This document shows positions 25,801 through 40,800 of a stretch of 64,000 bases of DNA, piece after piece. Location: positions 39,028,458-39,092,457 of the forward strand of contig NC_088300.1 of the NCBI RefSeq assembly GCF_032854445.1, read 5' to 3'. The DNA comes from Liolophura sinensis. Taxonomy: Eukaryota; Mollusca; Polyplacophora; Chitonida; Chitonidae. Position numbers and translations under genes: made by a program. The notes beneath the pieces were generated by a model. That model did not search any database. It had not been told where the DNA came from and worked only from the letters and a program-made list of their open reading frames with translations. The stretch's first letter is position 1, and the number at the start of each line of letters is the position of its first letter.

Positions 25801-28800
25801 TTTTGAGAATTATGTTGATTAAGAATGATTACCTGCTGTAGGTTGTTAATAAGCATACTCAAATCAAATGTAAGAGTACACTCACCATATACACTGTACA
25901 TTACAATGTCTACCATGAACAGATGTAAAAAATTTCTTCAAACAAGTACACTTAATTTTGTTCCAAATTCATATTTCCCACATCATTATGTGTCACAGGC
26001 AGATCTTTACGCAAGTTTTGACTCAGGTCATGTATATTCCTTACCTAGTAAAGATGCGCCATTAAAAACAAAATCTTTAGGATTCCTTTTCTTCAGTACC
26101 AGAGCATTGGAGGTTTGCACTAAAAGGTGTTGTATGTCTCTCCATGTCAAATTTGGGCTGTAACAGAGAAGTTTTATGTATGAATTAACATAAAAAGAAA
26201 GCAGTAAAACTAACAAGCTGTACAGAGATGCACAAACAGTAAAGACAACAAGAAAGCGATCGGAGATTGCGAAGATACATGTATATGTTTCCCACACCCC
26301 TCCAGAAAAATATAAATATAGCGCAATCGACTATTGCACAATATTAATATAATTTTCGAGATTGAGTGTACTTGTGTACAGAGCCAATAAATAATTTGGC
26401 AATGTATCACTTCAGGTTGTCTTGCCCAATTTGTGTGAGGTTAAGTGTTATATGTGCCATATGATAGCAGAGTTATGTCCCATACAATAGTCAAGATAGA
26501 TCTCCAGGACAACTTTGCTAATCAATGGACAGGAAAATACATATGTATGCACAAAAGTGGAGCATGTATTTTGTATACACAAAAAGGGATCTATGAACAC
26601 ATTTATGAGAAATCTGTACACAGATTCCTCGTGTCGTTCTTTGCTCCACTTTTATGTGATGAACAACATGGCTTTGTGCCGAACAGATCTGTTGAGACGA
26701 ATCTTGCAGTTTTCAATGAGTTCGTCACAAGTGAAGTTGACAAGAGGTGGCCGGGAAGTACATGCAATCTACACAAATTTCTCAAATCACTTTTAACCTA
26801 CAAATTAAAAGATTATGGTTGATGGCAGTTTTCTTCAGTGGACTGATTATCTTATTTAACACACACGCAACAAAGAGTGGACACTCATTCCTTCTGGGGT
26901 ACCACTGGTGCCACTATTGTTTTGCTTTAAACTTTATAATGTCAATGTAGCAAAATGCTGTGCTCTAAGTTTTTCAAACAAGAGACTAAAACCAGATTTT
27001 ACCTATCACATGTTGATTGTATGCTCTCTACCACAGCATAAGTTTTTCAAACAAGAGACTAAAACCAGATTTTACCTATCACATGTGTGATTGTATGCTC
27101 TCTACCACAGCATAAGTTTTTCAAACAAGAGACTAAAACCAGATTTTACCTATCACATGTGTGATTGTATGCTCTCTACCACAGCATAAGTTTTTCAAAC
27201 AAGAGACTAAAACCAGATTTTACCTATCACATGTGTGATTGTATGCTCTCTACCACACCATAAGTTTTTCAAACAGGAGACTAAAACTAGATTTTACCTA
27301 TCACATGTGTGATTGTATGCTCTCTACCACAGCATAAGTTTTTCAAGCAAGAGACTAAAACTAGATTTTACCTATCACATGTGTGATTGTATGCTCTCTA
27401 CCACAGCATAAGTTTTTCAAACAAGAGACTAAAACCAGATTTTACCTATCACATGTGTGATTGTATGCTCTCTACCACAGTATAAGTTTTTCAATCAAGA
27501 GACTAAAACTAGATTTTACCTATCACATGTGTGATTGTATGTTCTCTACCACAGCATAAGTTTTTCAAACGAGACTAAAACCAGATTTTACCTATCACAT
27601 GTGTGATTGTATGCTCTCTACCACAGCATAAGTTTTTCAAACAGGAGACTAAAACTAGATTTTACCTATTACATGTGTGATTGTATGCTCTCTACCACAG
27701 CATAAGTTTTTCAAACAAGAGACTAAAACCAGATTTTACCTATCACATGTGTGATTGTATGCTCTCTAACACAGCATAAGTTTTTCAAAGAAGAGACTAA
27801 AACCAGATTTTACCTATCACATGTGTGATTGTATGCTGTCTACCACAGTATAAGTTTTTCAAACAAGAGACTAAAACGAGATTTTACCTATCACATGTGT
27901 GATTGTATGCTCTCTACCACAGCATAAGTTTTTCAATCAAGAGACTAAAACTAGATTTTACCTATCACATGTGTGATTGTATGTTCTCTACCACAGCATA
28001 AGTTTTTCAATCAAGAGACTAAAACTAGATTTTACCTATCACATGTGTGATTGTATGCTCTCTAAAGTAAGTGAGGTCAATGACATAGGCGCCCTGATGT
28101 CAGAAAATTGTATTTTTAAGGACCATATCAAGAATACCTTTAAAAAAGCAAACAGAATGTTAGGCTTCGTCAGAATTTGTAAGTTTTTTAGTGGCATCTC
28201 TGCAGTTAAATCTTACTATGTATCTACTTTTGTAAGAACCACATTGGAGTTTTTTCTGAGATATGGTCTCCCCTCTACAAAAGCTCTTTCACATCAGGAT
28301 GAAAGTGTTCAACGTACATTTGTTAAATACTGTTAAATTTTTATGTTTTAAATGTAATGTTTTAAATCTAATAAAGTCTATGACAAATCTAACCATATGC
28401 TATGATTTGTAAGGATTTCACTATTAAAACATTAGGGAACAGATGGAAATACTGCGATTTAACCAACAGGCCGGGTGGACATTGGGGCTGATTACACGAA
28501 CTGGCTGTGTGGACTGTCAACATTTGGAACAGCTAGTTACAATGTGATCCTAACAGGGTGTGTGGACATTATGCGACAAGTTACAATGTGAACCTGACAG
28601 GGTGTGTGGGCATTATGCGACAAGATACAATGTGAACCTAACAGGGTGTGTGGACATTGCGACAAGTTAAAATGTGAACCTAACAGGGTGTGTGGACTTT
28701 ATGCAACACATTACAATGTGAACATAACATGGTGTGAGGACAATGTGACAAGTTACAATTTGAACCTAAAAGGGTGTGTGGACTTTATGGGACCAGTTAC

Positions 28801-31800
28801 AATGTGAAACCAACAGGATGTGTGATCAATAGGACAGACAAGTAACAAAGTAAAACAAACAGGAAGTGTAGACTGTTATGGGACAAGTTACAATGTGAAC
28901 CTAACAGGGTGTGTGGACATTATGCGACAAGTTACAATGTGAACCTAATAGGGCGTGAGGACAATGCGACATGTTACAATGTGAACCTAACAGGGGGTGT
29001 GGACATTATGGGACAAGTTACAATGTGAAACCAACAGGCTGTGTGAACAATAGGACAAGTAACAAAGTGAAACAAACAGGGTGTAAGGACAATGCGACAT
29101 GTTACAATGTGAACCTAACAGGGTGTGTGGACATTATTTGATAAGTTACAATGTGAAACCAACGGGGTGTGTGGACAATAGGACAAGTAACAAAGTGAAA
29201 CAAACAGGGTGTAAGGACAATGAGACATGTTACAATGTGAACCTAACAGGGGGTGTGGACATTATGGGACAAGTTACAATGTGAAACCAACAGGGTGTGT
29301 GGACAATAGGACAAGTAACAAAGTGAAACAAACAGGGTGTAAGGACAATGGGACATGTTACAATGTGAACCTAACAGGGGGTGTGGACATTAGGGGACAA
29401 GTTACAATGTGAAACCAACAGGGTGTGTGAACAATAGGACAAGTAACAAAGTGAAACAAGCAGGGTGTAAGGACAATGGGACATGTTACAGTGTGAACCT
29501 AACAGGCTATGTTGAACAATGGGACAAGTTACACTGTGAAACCAACAGGGTGTGTGGACAATGGGACAAGTAACAAAGTGAAACAAACAGGCTGTGTGAA
29601 CAATACACAAGTAACAAAGTTAAACAAACAGGCTGTGTGAACAATAGAACAAGTAACAAAGTGAAACTAACAGGGTGTAAGGACAATGGGACAAGTTACA
29701 ATGTGAACCCAACAGGCTGTGTGAACAATGGGACAAGTTACACTGTGAAACCAACAGATTGTGTGAACAATAGGACAAGTAACAAAGTGAAACAAACAGG
29801 CTGGTTAGAAATTACCACTGACTTGTCAGACATGTTCAGCAAAAAAATGGTCTTGTCTGTCAAAATTTATGTAGATCATTTGGTGATGAAAACTTGCACA
29901 AGAACAAAATTTTGCTACTTTGATGGGTCATAGTGGATTCATAGTGACGTCTTTCATTCGTAAGAAAACGTCACGTTACTATAAACATCGCCTCATCGGA
30001 AAATCGCGTTTCTATGAAATGTACCAAGCTTCCTGTAGGAGACTTTCATAGTTACGAAAATAGATTACCTCGTTCACGTGGCTTTTCACTGAGCAAACAG
30101 ATGAAGACACATTTTGCAACCTGAAGTTTGTCTTATATTAACCACAAATATCACAGTCGTTGGCAGCGAAACGAAAAATATCTATCCCTCAAAATGACCA
30201 GTCTATACTTACATTCGAGTTGACCAAGCTATCAACTAATGGACCGACCCAAGCGATGAAGATAACCCAAAAACAACGTTAGCTGTTCGATCATATTTCA
30301 ACGAAGACTGGTCCCCTGGTCAGTTATTAAAACAGTTACATGTAAAAACTAAGTACACAGCGCATTTAATCATATACCAGCCAATCATTCAGTGATGAGA
30401 CATTTTGTACTGTGAGTTGCAAAGATGTTAGGTAATGTTCAGTCCATACATTTATTTTATTTGATTGGTGTTTTACACCGTACTTAACAATATTTCACTT
30501 ATTCGACGGTGGCCAGAATCATGGTGGGAGGAAACCGGGCAGAGCCTGGTGGAAATCCACGACCATCTGCAGGTTGCTGACAGACCTTCCCACTTATGGC
30601 CGGAGAGGAAGCCAGCATGAGCTGGACTTGAACTCACAGCAACCGAGTCATTACGCTGCACTAAGGCGTAACCAACTAAGCCATGGAGGCCCCTCAGTCC
30701 ATACCGCCTACTGGCATAAGTATATACACAAATATATGTGTACATGTAGTTATACAAAGGGTTGTAAAAACTGGACTAGAGAGAGAAAGAAAAAAAAAAA
30801 GAGACACGGACAGCAGCGGAAATTGATGACGATATAATCAATCTCCAACAAGTCTGTGAAGACTGTGAGTGGAATCCTGAGTGGGTTTGCAATATTTCCG
30901 TCAGAAATTACTTGCAGTAATTGAAGCTATTGACTTTCCTCTCTTGGGTTCAAACATTATGGGTTCAGTACAGGAAAAGGAATAAGAGAAATGATTTTTC
31001 TTCTGCAACAAGATCCCTCCATGAACCAACAGAAACATGGTTAGGCTTGTGTGATCAATAAAGCAATGATTAGAGGATCTGTTCCATTTATAGCCTGGTC
31101 TTTATATCATATATCTCATGTTATCAGAATCAAAAACCTGCAGATATTAGTTTGATTTCTGTGTGGTCTCATCTGACATGCTGGCTATACCCAGTTATTC
31201 TCTTTATATATAGCCTGGATGATTATACAATCAAAAGAATACTGAAAACAGAAATTCAGAAAAAAGAAAATTAAGTTAGTTAAACTTTGTAGATGTTCAT
31301 GATTCTTTTGGGGTTGCATGCTCACCCTTTGCTGGCACTTCATAAGAAAACAAGATCTGTAGAAGTCATCTACGTCCATTTATTCTATATATGATGAATT
31401 CAAATCTAGTATCTATTCAACATGTGATAAATTCAAATCTTTACCACAAGTCAATTCATGTATCAAATACACGGATGATGTGATAACCAAATTGAGATCT
31501 GAGACATGAGCTTAAGAGACACAGTATTGCAAAATGTTCTTTCTTTTTTCATACTGAACATCCCCATCCTACCAAAGATGATATAAATGAGTTAACCAGA
31601 TTTTATACACTTATGTACATGTATCAAGCTTATATTCAAGAGTTTTTGGCAATCACAAGAGTTATATTAAAGACGCAGCATCAAGCCAAAACTCACTGCA
31701 TGAGAGGAGTAAATCTGAATTTGATCTAACATGGACAATGTCAGCATGTTAGCTATACAACATTGATAGTATGAATGCTTAAATCATATACAAGTCTCTA

Positions 31801-34800
31801 CATGTGTATATACATGAATGCCTACAGTATTAAATGCAATACTAAAGGAACTCAGCTGCAAAGAATGTCCAATTTTCAAGCCTTCACCAGCATCATCAGA
31901 GAAATAAAAGTTGAAAAAAGGCAGTGCCTTGGGTAATTGCAGCATCAACAACAGGGAAAAGGGTATTGATTTTCAGCTTTCTTTTTTTTTTATGTGCTCT
32001 CACATTTCCCAAACGGAGCTGAAAATAACCGACACATTTCTAGTCCCAAATTGCTGACAAATGAAAATAAAGCTGAGAAGTATGCAGCAATATTGATCTT
32101 TCCAAAGTCTCATGTCAGTTTCCAGGCGACCAAGAATAGAAACTTCACATTAAAATTGTGAGAAGAAAATTACATAATTTTTCCACTGGCTGAAAAGTGT
32201 ACGGACCTGATCCATCAATTTTTATTATTCGTAGGGCTTTGATCTGATATCTAAATTAGACCCACATGTGGTACACTGCCAGTCAGCAAGCATATGCTGA
32301 TTCAAAACCAGGCATCTCTTTCAGAAGATGCAAAACATATATGTTTTCCTGCATCTGCAAGAAGGAATGGTGTGAAATACTTTAACAGAAAAATATTATA
32401 AATATTAATTTATGATTAATGTTAGGTGTTATCAATCTGGTCTATCAAATGTCACCAATGTGTTAAGATGAGTCACTCATGTTGAAGGTGGACACAGTTG
32501 GAAGACAACAGTTGCACATGTACATTAAAAGTATGACAAAAATTTACCAATTGCATCCCAGGATCAACTTAATACTGGATTATATTTGAATATTAATTTT
32601 CATTATAAAATATAGCTTTTTTATGTATTTCCGAATCTGATAATTAACAGACACAGTCCTTGATAGTCAAATCCATTAGGCTTAATTACACTATAAAACA
32701 TGGATAAGCTGTAAATTCATGCGGTCACAACTCTTGACAAAACATGATTTAAAGAGGCTATTTTTGTCCCAAACTCCATATTATTGCTAATCAATTTACA
32801 TTTTCTGCATTTACCAGAAACAGTAATTCAAATTATTGCCTTTCAATAAATATGAGACTCATACCCATATATACTATGTACAGTGTTAAAACGATTCTAA
32901 ATTTTGAAAAAGGTATATAATGTGACACACATGTATACATCAGTTTTATAAATTTTAGGAATTTTATTACCAATTCTGAATGCCAACACATGATCAGATG
33001 AGGCTGATGAGGCTGGAAGATAACCATTTGTACCATTCTAAAATGAGAGAGACTGACTGGATTTGTGCTGATCTATTTTTGGCCCAAAATCCCTGGTTTA
33101 TAGCTTATTTATTTATTTATTTATTAGATTTTTATTCTATGCCGTACTCACAAATATTTCACTTACATGTATATGACAGCTGCCACCATCATGGCGGTAG
33201 AAAACTGGGCAGAGTGTGTGGAGATACCATGACCACAACTTCCTGAGAGAGCTGAATTCTCATGGATAGCCACAGGAGAAACCTGCATGAGCTGGGCTTT
33301 AACCCCTGGAGAACTGTGTTGGTACTACCTCAGTGAGGGAGTACTCCTCTGGGGGGGGGGGGGGGGGGAGGTGGTTATTAGTATAATAATTACCAGCCAC
33401 ATAGCAGTACATGGTATGTCCTGAACATCAAGGGGCTCAGGTCAGTTGCACAGACTTTTTGTTTCCTACTCCTGTTTAAAAACCTACCTGGCTGTCCAGG
33501 AATGTTTTCTTTTCTGCAAGGTACAGCAATTGCTGAATATTACATGGCAGCTTTCTGAAGCAGGGACAGAAAGTCATTTAGTCATAATCTGAGTACGGTG
33601 ACCCTATTCGTGTAGCCCCACAGTATTTCGTGTGGTAATCTGACATTACAGTGTACCTTCTCTCATCTCATTCCATTGTTAGGAATTACATTAAAGTTTA
33701 TTTTATTTTCCATGAAGACTATAACCCCTACTCAGACATTCACATCAAGGCTTTGATGAAGCCTCATCAATTCTGAAGCCCCTTGGTAAATCTACTGTCG
33801 TGCTTTTGTATCCTCTATGCAGCTGAGCATCCCAATAGACTGACTCTGACAGTAACCTGGACAGCCAGTGTATCAAGTGGGTGAGACCCACAACATTCTA
33901 CCCGACATGTACCTATGTATAGGCCATAGTGCTCTCAAGATTCTCATATCTCACAGCAGCTCAAGTTACAATGTACCTGTTGATAAAACTCATGTTCTCT
34001 GCCAGTACATACTGATGGTTACTTTATTTTCACAAGCGCAGTGTCCATAAGCCTCTTATTGTGACCATGCAACTCGTGCTTCATTTTTCTATCTTTTTTT
34101 CAGGTTTTCAGTGACAGCTATGGTAAAAATCACACAAAGATTTTGTTTTCTCACACTTTAATCCCTTTTTTCCCCCTTAAGCATGTTGGCCTTCTGTGTC
34201 TGAAACATAACAATTATTTTATAGGTTGAGTATTACAGGAACAAACTATGCATGATACTAGAAACTTTAAGACTTTGAGGCCTGAAGTCATGTTAACAGC
34301 CATTTAGTTTTGTGTTGGTTATCCGCTGTGTGTTTTGTGAGATTCTTCAATAGCCCATCCTTGGATGCCACACAACAGATCTCTCTAGCGTAAACTCACT
34401 GTTAGTTCCGGCATAAATCCTTAAGTTCTTCACATCATGTAAACATTGCAGAAAATAAAAAAATTTACAGGGGACAACGGAGTATAAAGGGATTGTGAGG
34501 AATCTGATGAAAACTGGAACAAGTTGGTTGACTGGAAATGTCTGAAGAGAGAATCCTATGTATTGGACTTGAATGTAAATGCACTTATAAGAATGGGGAA
34601 CATTATACTCTGACATAGTTCATTCCTGGAAAAGAAAACCCAGGAATACAAACTTGATACTTATAATCCGTCTAATTACCACAAAGAATGTTTGGTTTCA
34701 GAAAATCAATTAAAAATTGTCTTCAAATATAGCCTGAAAGCAACTTAAATTATTAGAAAAAATGTAACTTAAATTTGAAAAATCTAAGACCACGCTCCAG

Positions 34801-37800
34801 ATAAGGCTTCCTGGAGAAGTCTAGCCAACTCTTGCCATTCTTCAAAAACAAATGATCACATCAGTGTTCCTACTGGACACTTCCATGGAGACCAAAGAGA
34901 TTTTAAGTTCCATCCCTTCTATAATCTGCATCTCATAATCTGTAATTCTATTTGTACTGTAACTAGCACACATTGATCCAAACTTCACATCCATTGTGGA
35001 ATTTGATTGAATCTCAATTTGGTAGGTCGGATATTAAATAGTAAAAAAATGTTTCCTTGGACATTTTTTTGCATTCGTTGCCATCCTGGATGGCTGGATC
35101 ATCTTTATACTATACTAGTATATTCTACTGCAATCCTATACACAACTATGTGAAGCACATTTGAAGTTAGGATCTGATTGGACTTCTTATATTAACATTT
35201 TATCTCAATACAAATAAACATTAACTGCCTAGCTAATGAGCACTTTTGAGCTCATGTTTTGTTTCACCAATGTTTTCAGCATTGATTGTCTTCAGCACTC
35301 TGATGTTGCATGTAGTAGAGCCTCAGAAAATGGTTCTGTCTGATGACAAAATAAGAGGTGATAAACTTAGTCTGGTGAAGAAGCCCTACTGGAGTACGAA
35401 CAGAGGCTGATTTGCTTTGAAAAACGACCATCGCTCTGCTTTTGCCCTGGGGGTATCTTGCCTTGAATTTTACCAGATTTGATAAATTACTGTGGATTCA
35501 TTAGATTTCAACAGGAGAAAAGTCGCCTAGGGACAGCCTTTCCAGAGCAAATTGGCTCTTGTATACATCATGGCATGACTGCCTTCACCAGACAAAACAG
35601 AAAGAAAGTGGACATCCTGAAGCGTCCCTCATATAGGAAGTGTTGCCTGCAGATACCTAAAGCTTGAAGTGCTCTATGCTTTAAAACGAGGGTTTTTTTT
35701 TTCTATAAAAGTCACTTTGGGGGCAGTGTAGCGCTGCACTCCTCATATTCATGTACAGAGGCATTGAATTCTGTGTGAAATAAATTAATTTTATCGAGGA
35801 AAGTGAAGAAATAAGCTAGCTTGAGGCCATGCCCACGTGTATCCAATGCCTGTTTGCCAGTCCACCTTCCATGGAAAATACATGTATTATATTACAAATG
35901 CCTGTTTGCCAGTCTGGCTTTCCCTTAAAATAAATGCATCATTTTACAAAATGTCTGTTTGCCTTTCCGAAAATAAATGTATTATAAAATGCCTGTTCCC
36001 CTGTCTGGGTTTCCTCTGAAAATAAATGTATTATTTTTAAATAAGCCTGTTTGCCATTCCGGGTTTCCACTGAAAGAAAATGTATTATAAAATACCCGTT
36101 CCACAGCTTGGGTTTCCTGGGAAAATAAATGTATTATTTTATGAAATCCACCGAGACAATGCATTTATGAATATATTTCTTCAAGGCAAACCTGTGCTAT
36201 TTTCAGCACACCTATATGAATCCATCTTAATCTTTGTCACAAGACATCACAGATTGCTTTCGTGTATTTCTTTGTTATATTAGGGTAAGGGAAGAAGTTT
36301 TAATTTATGTTGGCAGACTTTGATTATTCAGGAGTACTTTATTACACATCATCCTGAGGGAGCTTCTTTGGAAATGTGTGTCCATGAAAGTATGTCTGCA
36401 AGATTGCTGAAGATCATTTTTATCTCTACACCCACTCACACTCAAGAAGTAAGTTTTTCATCCCACCCACACGCCCAGTAAAGACTGACTACATCCCAAC
36501 ATTTTGCATGACGTTCCAAGTATGGATATAACAAAATGGTAAGTGAATGGACATTGAACGCTAGGTTCAGGGGCATTTTTTCCATAACTGTCCCGTTGTG
36601 GTTATTATGGAAGCCGTGCTCTGTCAGTTCATGTCTCCAGCGGATGTCTGTGTGGTGTCTGTGCCAACATAATTATGAAGCCCCCAATCACACTAGCTCA
36701 ATTGGTAGATGTCTAATTTTTTTTCAAGAGGATTTCTTCTCCAGACAATTTGATAGTGGACTTGTATGCCTTCTTTCCATTGGAGTTACAGGTAAATCCG
36801 TAACAGTGACAGTACTTTAATAAATCATGTATATATTTCATGGAGTTTTCTCCATTCTATTCATGTGATTTTTCTAAAAAATCACATGAAAGTTTGATTA
36901 ACAGTGTATATAACATAAAACATAACTGATTTTTCTCCAACCAATCACCTTTCTGCATCACATTTCATACAATGTTCATTGGCTGAGAGAAAGTAAGCGC
37001 CATATTATACTTTCTCATTCAAGACATGTTTTCATTTCAGAATATATTGTCCATTATAATTCAATTGCTGTGAACTGCAAATTTTACTTATATTTTCTGA
37101 CCTTTTGTGGATATCATTATTTCAAAGGTGTATACCTGGCATATCATCTGCCAGTGTCAGAGGTGTGTTCAGTTGTAATACCGAGGAAAAGAACCTATCA
37201 AAAGATCCACATCTTAACACAATATGAGGCAGCTAAATAAGGAATTTACCTTAATATGAACACATGCTCTCTCTGTGAGAGAATGATACTCACTGGAAAA
37301 AACCCCCGAAGTAAACAGAGTTAAATATTGACTTGTGTTAGCACAGTCAGGAAATGACCCACCATGTCTAAGTCTGTATATGGCGATCATATTGATATGA
37401 TATACGTGTATATGCCACCTTCTAGCTGACAGGAAAACACACAGAATGGTTTGCGCAACTGATAAAATATTAATTGTGATTCTAGTTTTCATTCAACGTA
37501 CAGTGCAAATGCACTAAAAGGGTAAGTGCAGATCATCAAATAATCAATGGCCCAAGATTCATGATAATCAACAAAGCAATGTTTGCATGCATGAGCAACT
37601 CCTCACCTACCTGTATAGGTATTTAGTCTACTTACATTATGATAATGGTGACTAAAAAAAAAGGATTAAAAAAAAACAAAACAAACAGAAACATGTGAAA
37701 ACAGAGTATGCTTAATACTCTGAATGAAGACACACACAAAAGTTACCATAATACGGATGAAAGCTGAACAATGAAGAATAATCGTAACAGCAAACTCAAG

Positions 37801-40800
37801 ATGCCACCTTGATGATTCAGTCTGTTTCTATATGAATGTTCACATGCTGCATGCCCATGACCACCAATCCCCACCGAATTCCCCACCAATCACCACCCAT
37901 ACCCACCCATCACCACCCATGATACAAAATACATGCTCCTAGAATTCAACCCTACATAATAACATCTACAGGACATAATCTCATACGGTAAGTAGAACAA
38001 GAGAGCAATCACTCTAGTAAAGAATGAATACAGCATATTCAGCCATTGCACAATATTCATATATTTTTAAGAGGTTGAGTATACTTGTGTGCAAATGCAC
38101 TACCTGCAAAAGACGGAAATGAAACAAAACAATTAATGCAGTTTAGAGATCGCTGGCAGCTCTCTTGACTGAGCAGTTTGTAAAACTGTATAATGTTCAA
38201 GTCAGGTGATATGTTCAAATACTGACTTCTAAACCAATATGAATTAGAATCACACTGTCATACACGTGTCAGATATTCACCGATTCACAGACACTATCCG
38301 TGTGAAATGCAGTATTCACAGAGTCACAGACACTATCCGTGTGAAATGCAGTATTCACAGAGTCACAGACACTATCCGTGTGAAATGCAGTATTCACGGA
38401 TTCACAGACACTATCCATGTGAAATGCAGTATTCACAGACACTATTCGTGTGAAATGCAGCATTCACAGATTCACAGACACTATCCATGTGAATTGCACT
38501 ATTCGCGGATTCACAGAGGCTATCCGTGTGAAATGCAGTATTCACGGATTCAAAGACACTATATGTGTGAAATGCAGTATTCACGGATTCACAGACACTA
38601 TCTGTGTGAAATGCAGTATTCACGGATTCACAGACACTATCCGTGTGAAATGCAGCATTCACGGATTCACAGACACTATCCGTGTGAAATGCAGAATACA
38701 ACATCAAGATAATGAAAGGTGTCTTAATTCAGCTTGCCCAGTTAGCTGTATGTATGAAAGGCATTATTACACTATGTGCACAATGTGCCTGAATGGCAGT
38801 AACTATGAAAGTGAAACTAATAATGAGACTGTCATCATCATTAAGCATGTAGATGTTAAGATGATATAAAAAGATATACACAAAGTTTCAGAGAAATTGT
38901 TGGAATACTTTAGCAGGGGTTACATGGACTAAATCTGCATACATGAAAATCCATTTATATCCTCTCTTCACTTCATATAGGCGAGTTAAAAAGACATACT
39001 TCATAGATTTTTTTTTTTTTTTTATAGGTTGGTGTTTTACGCCGTACTCAAGAATATTTCACTTATACGACGGCGGCCAGCATTATGGTGGGTGGAAACC
39101 CACGACCATCCGCAGGTTGCTGTCAGACCTTCCCACATACGGCTGGAGAGGAAGCCAGCATGAGCTGGTCTTGAACTCAGAGCGAACGCATTGGTGAGAG
39201 GCTTCTGGGTCACTCGCTTCTGAGCGCTAACCGACTGAGCCACGGAGGCCCCTATACTTCATAGAGGTATGGACTGTAGAACAATGTCGAGAAATGGATG
39301 GCAAGAGATGCCATGTACTGATGCACATCCACCACTTCACATCATTTTTCACACTTTGTGTGAGTTCAAGAATCCTACACATTAAACTTGGACACACCAT
39401 GTAGTCCACTTAAGACAATACCAGTATATGTTTCAGTCTGTGATATGTGATAGTTGGTTGGTTGGCCACCTAGCAGTATTTCAGCTTATATGATAAGCAG
39501 ACAATGATAGCCCTGTGCCTTGACACTTTTCACCTCCCCAGTTCTAACAACATATGGTTCAGTCCTGACACGAGCGTACCTCCATTGCTTGCTATTTCAC
39601 TGACTGAGATATTCTCAGGGGAATTGCACTGAATTTTAAACTAGCTGCTGTAGGAAGAGTGTAATTGCTTGAGAATTCTTCTCCCCAAAGCATTACTCTG
39701 CTATGTGAAAACTTATGTTCAGAGAAAGCGCCTTGTTTCTATAGTAGGGACTAATTTTGAAAGTGAGAGATTTTCTGTATTCCCATCTGTTATTTGGCCA
39801 ATGGAGCAAAATATATGTTATCCACGAGATCACATGAACCTTCAAGCATTCCGCCTGTTTGTGTTGAAAGAAATGAAATTCTACGTTACTTCTACTGTTA
39901 AAGCATGACAGACTGACAGACTTGTTTTCATCTGAGGACAAATGTTAGATTAGGAGTGGCTGAATCCGATAACCATGTTAGTGATACCTGTACCCTGTAC
40001 AGCCATGTCAGTGACCCATTCCACAAAACCTTAATAAATATCATGATCTGTTTGCGAAAATAAGGGGGTCATGATTTAAAGGGAGATTTGCCAACAGACT
40101 ATGAGAAAGCTAAATGTGTGTGTATGTGTACGTGATCCAATATGTCAACTGGGTGAGACATCTGGACCACACCCATTGATTAAGGATGGGGAATTTAAGG
40201 CCGACAGAACCTCCTCCTCAAACTTGGACAAAACCTTAACAAAATTGGACATAGGCTTACACGCTTAAAGCCATGCAGGGAGAATACCCCAATGATGGGT
40301 TTCCACAGCAAATCGTCAGGGTGAGCACCATGTATCAGTTGTTCCTCTGTAAGCTTGAGAATCCTGCATGTAAAATGTAAGCCACATATCATACCAGAGA
40401 TACATTTATATTCTGCTGAATGAGCAAGTGCTACTCAAAAAATCAAAACGTGAAAACATAATCTGGCAATGAATCTCTTCAACTTTATTTAAAGAATTTA
40501 TGAAACACATGCCATATGATACCAGAGTTACAATGTATGTGCCATATAATTTGTTAATTTGAAAAATATACAAAAGGGTAGACAACTGCAAACACTGAGG
40601 AAAATGCGAAAAAGTAGCCTGACGGATTCGCAACTGCAGATCATTTCGTACACTTTGTGCAACTCTGAGAAACCTATGTTAAATAATAGATGAGATATGG
40701 CTCGCACAAATTTCTTTTGAAACAAGAATGGCCCAGAAAATATCCACAAGTTCAGGCAACTCCTAAAATGGACTGAAATGTTAAAAAATAACCAGACAGT

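Noticed and set aside
24794-29805. CRISPR-like arrays
   Set aside because: Repeats are directly contiguous without unique spacers, in a eukaryotic intron with no cas genes.
38266-38869. 148- and 139-codon frames with 13-residue Cys/His repeats resembling zinc fingers
   Set aside because: The HRHYPCEMQYSRI periodicity is the 39-bp array. The spacing of Cys and His does not form a zinc finger and the frame is broken in copy B.
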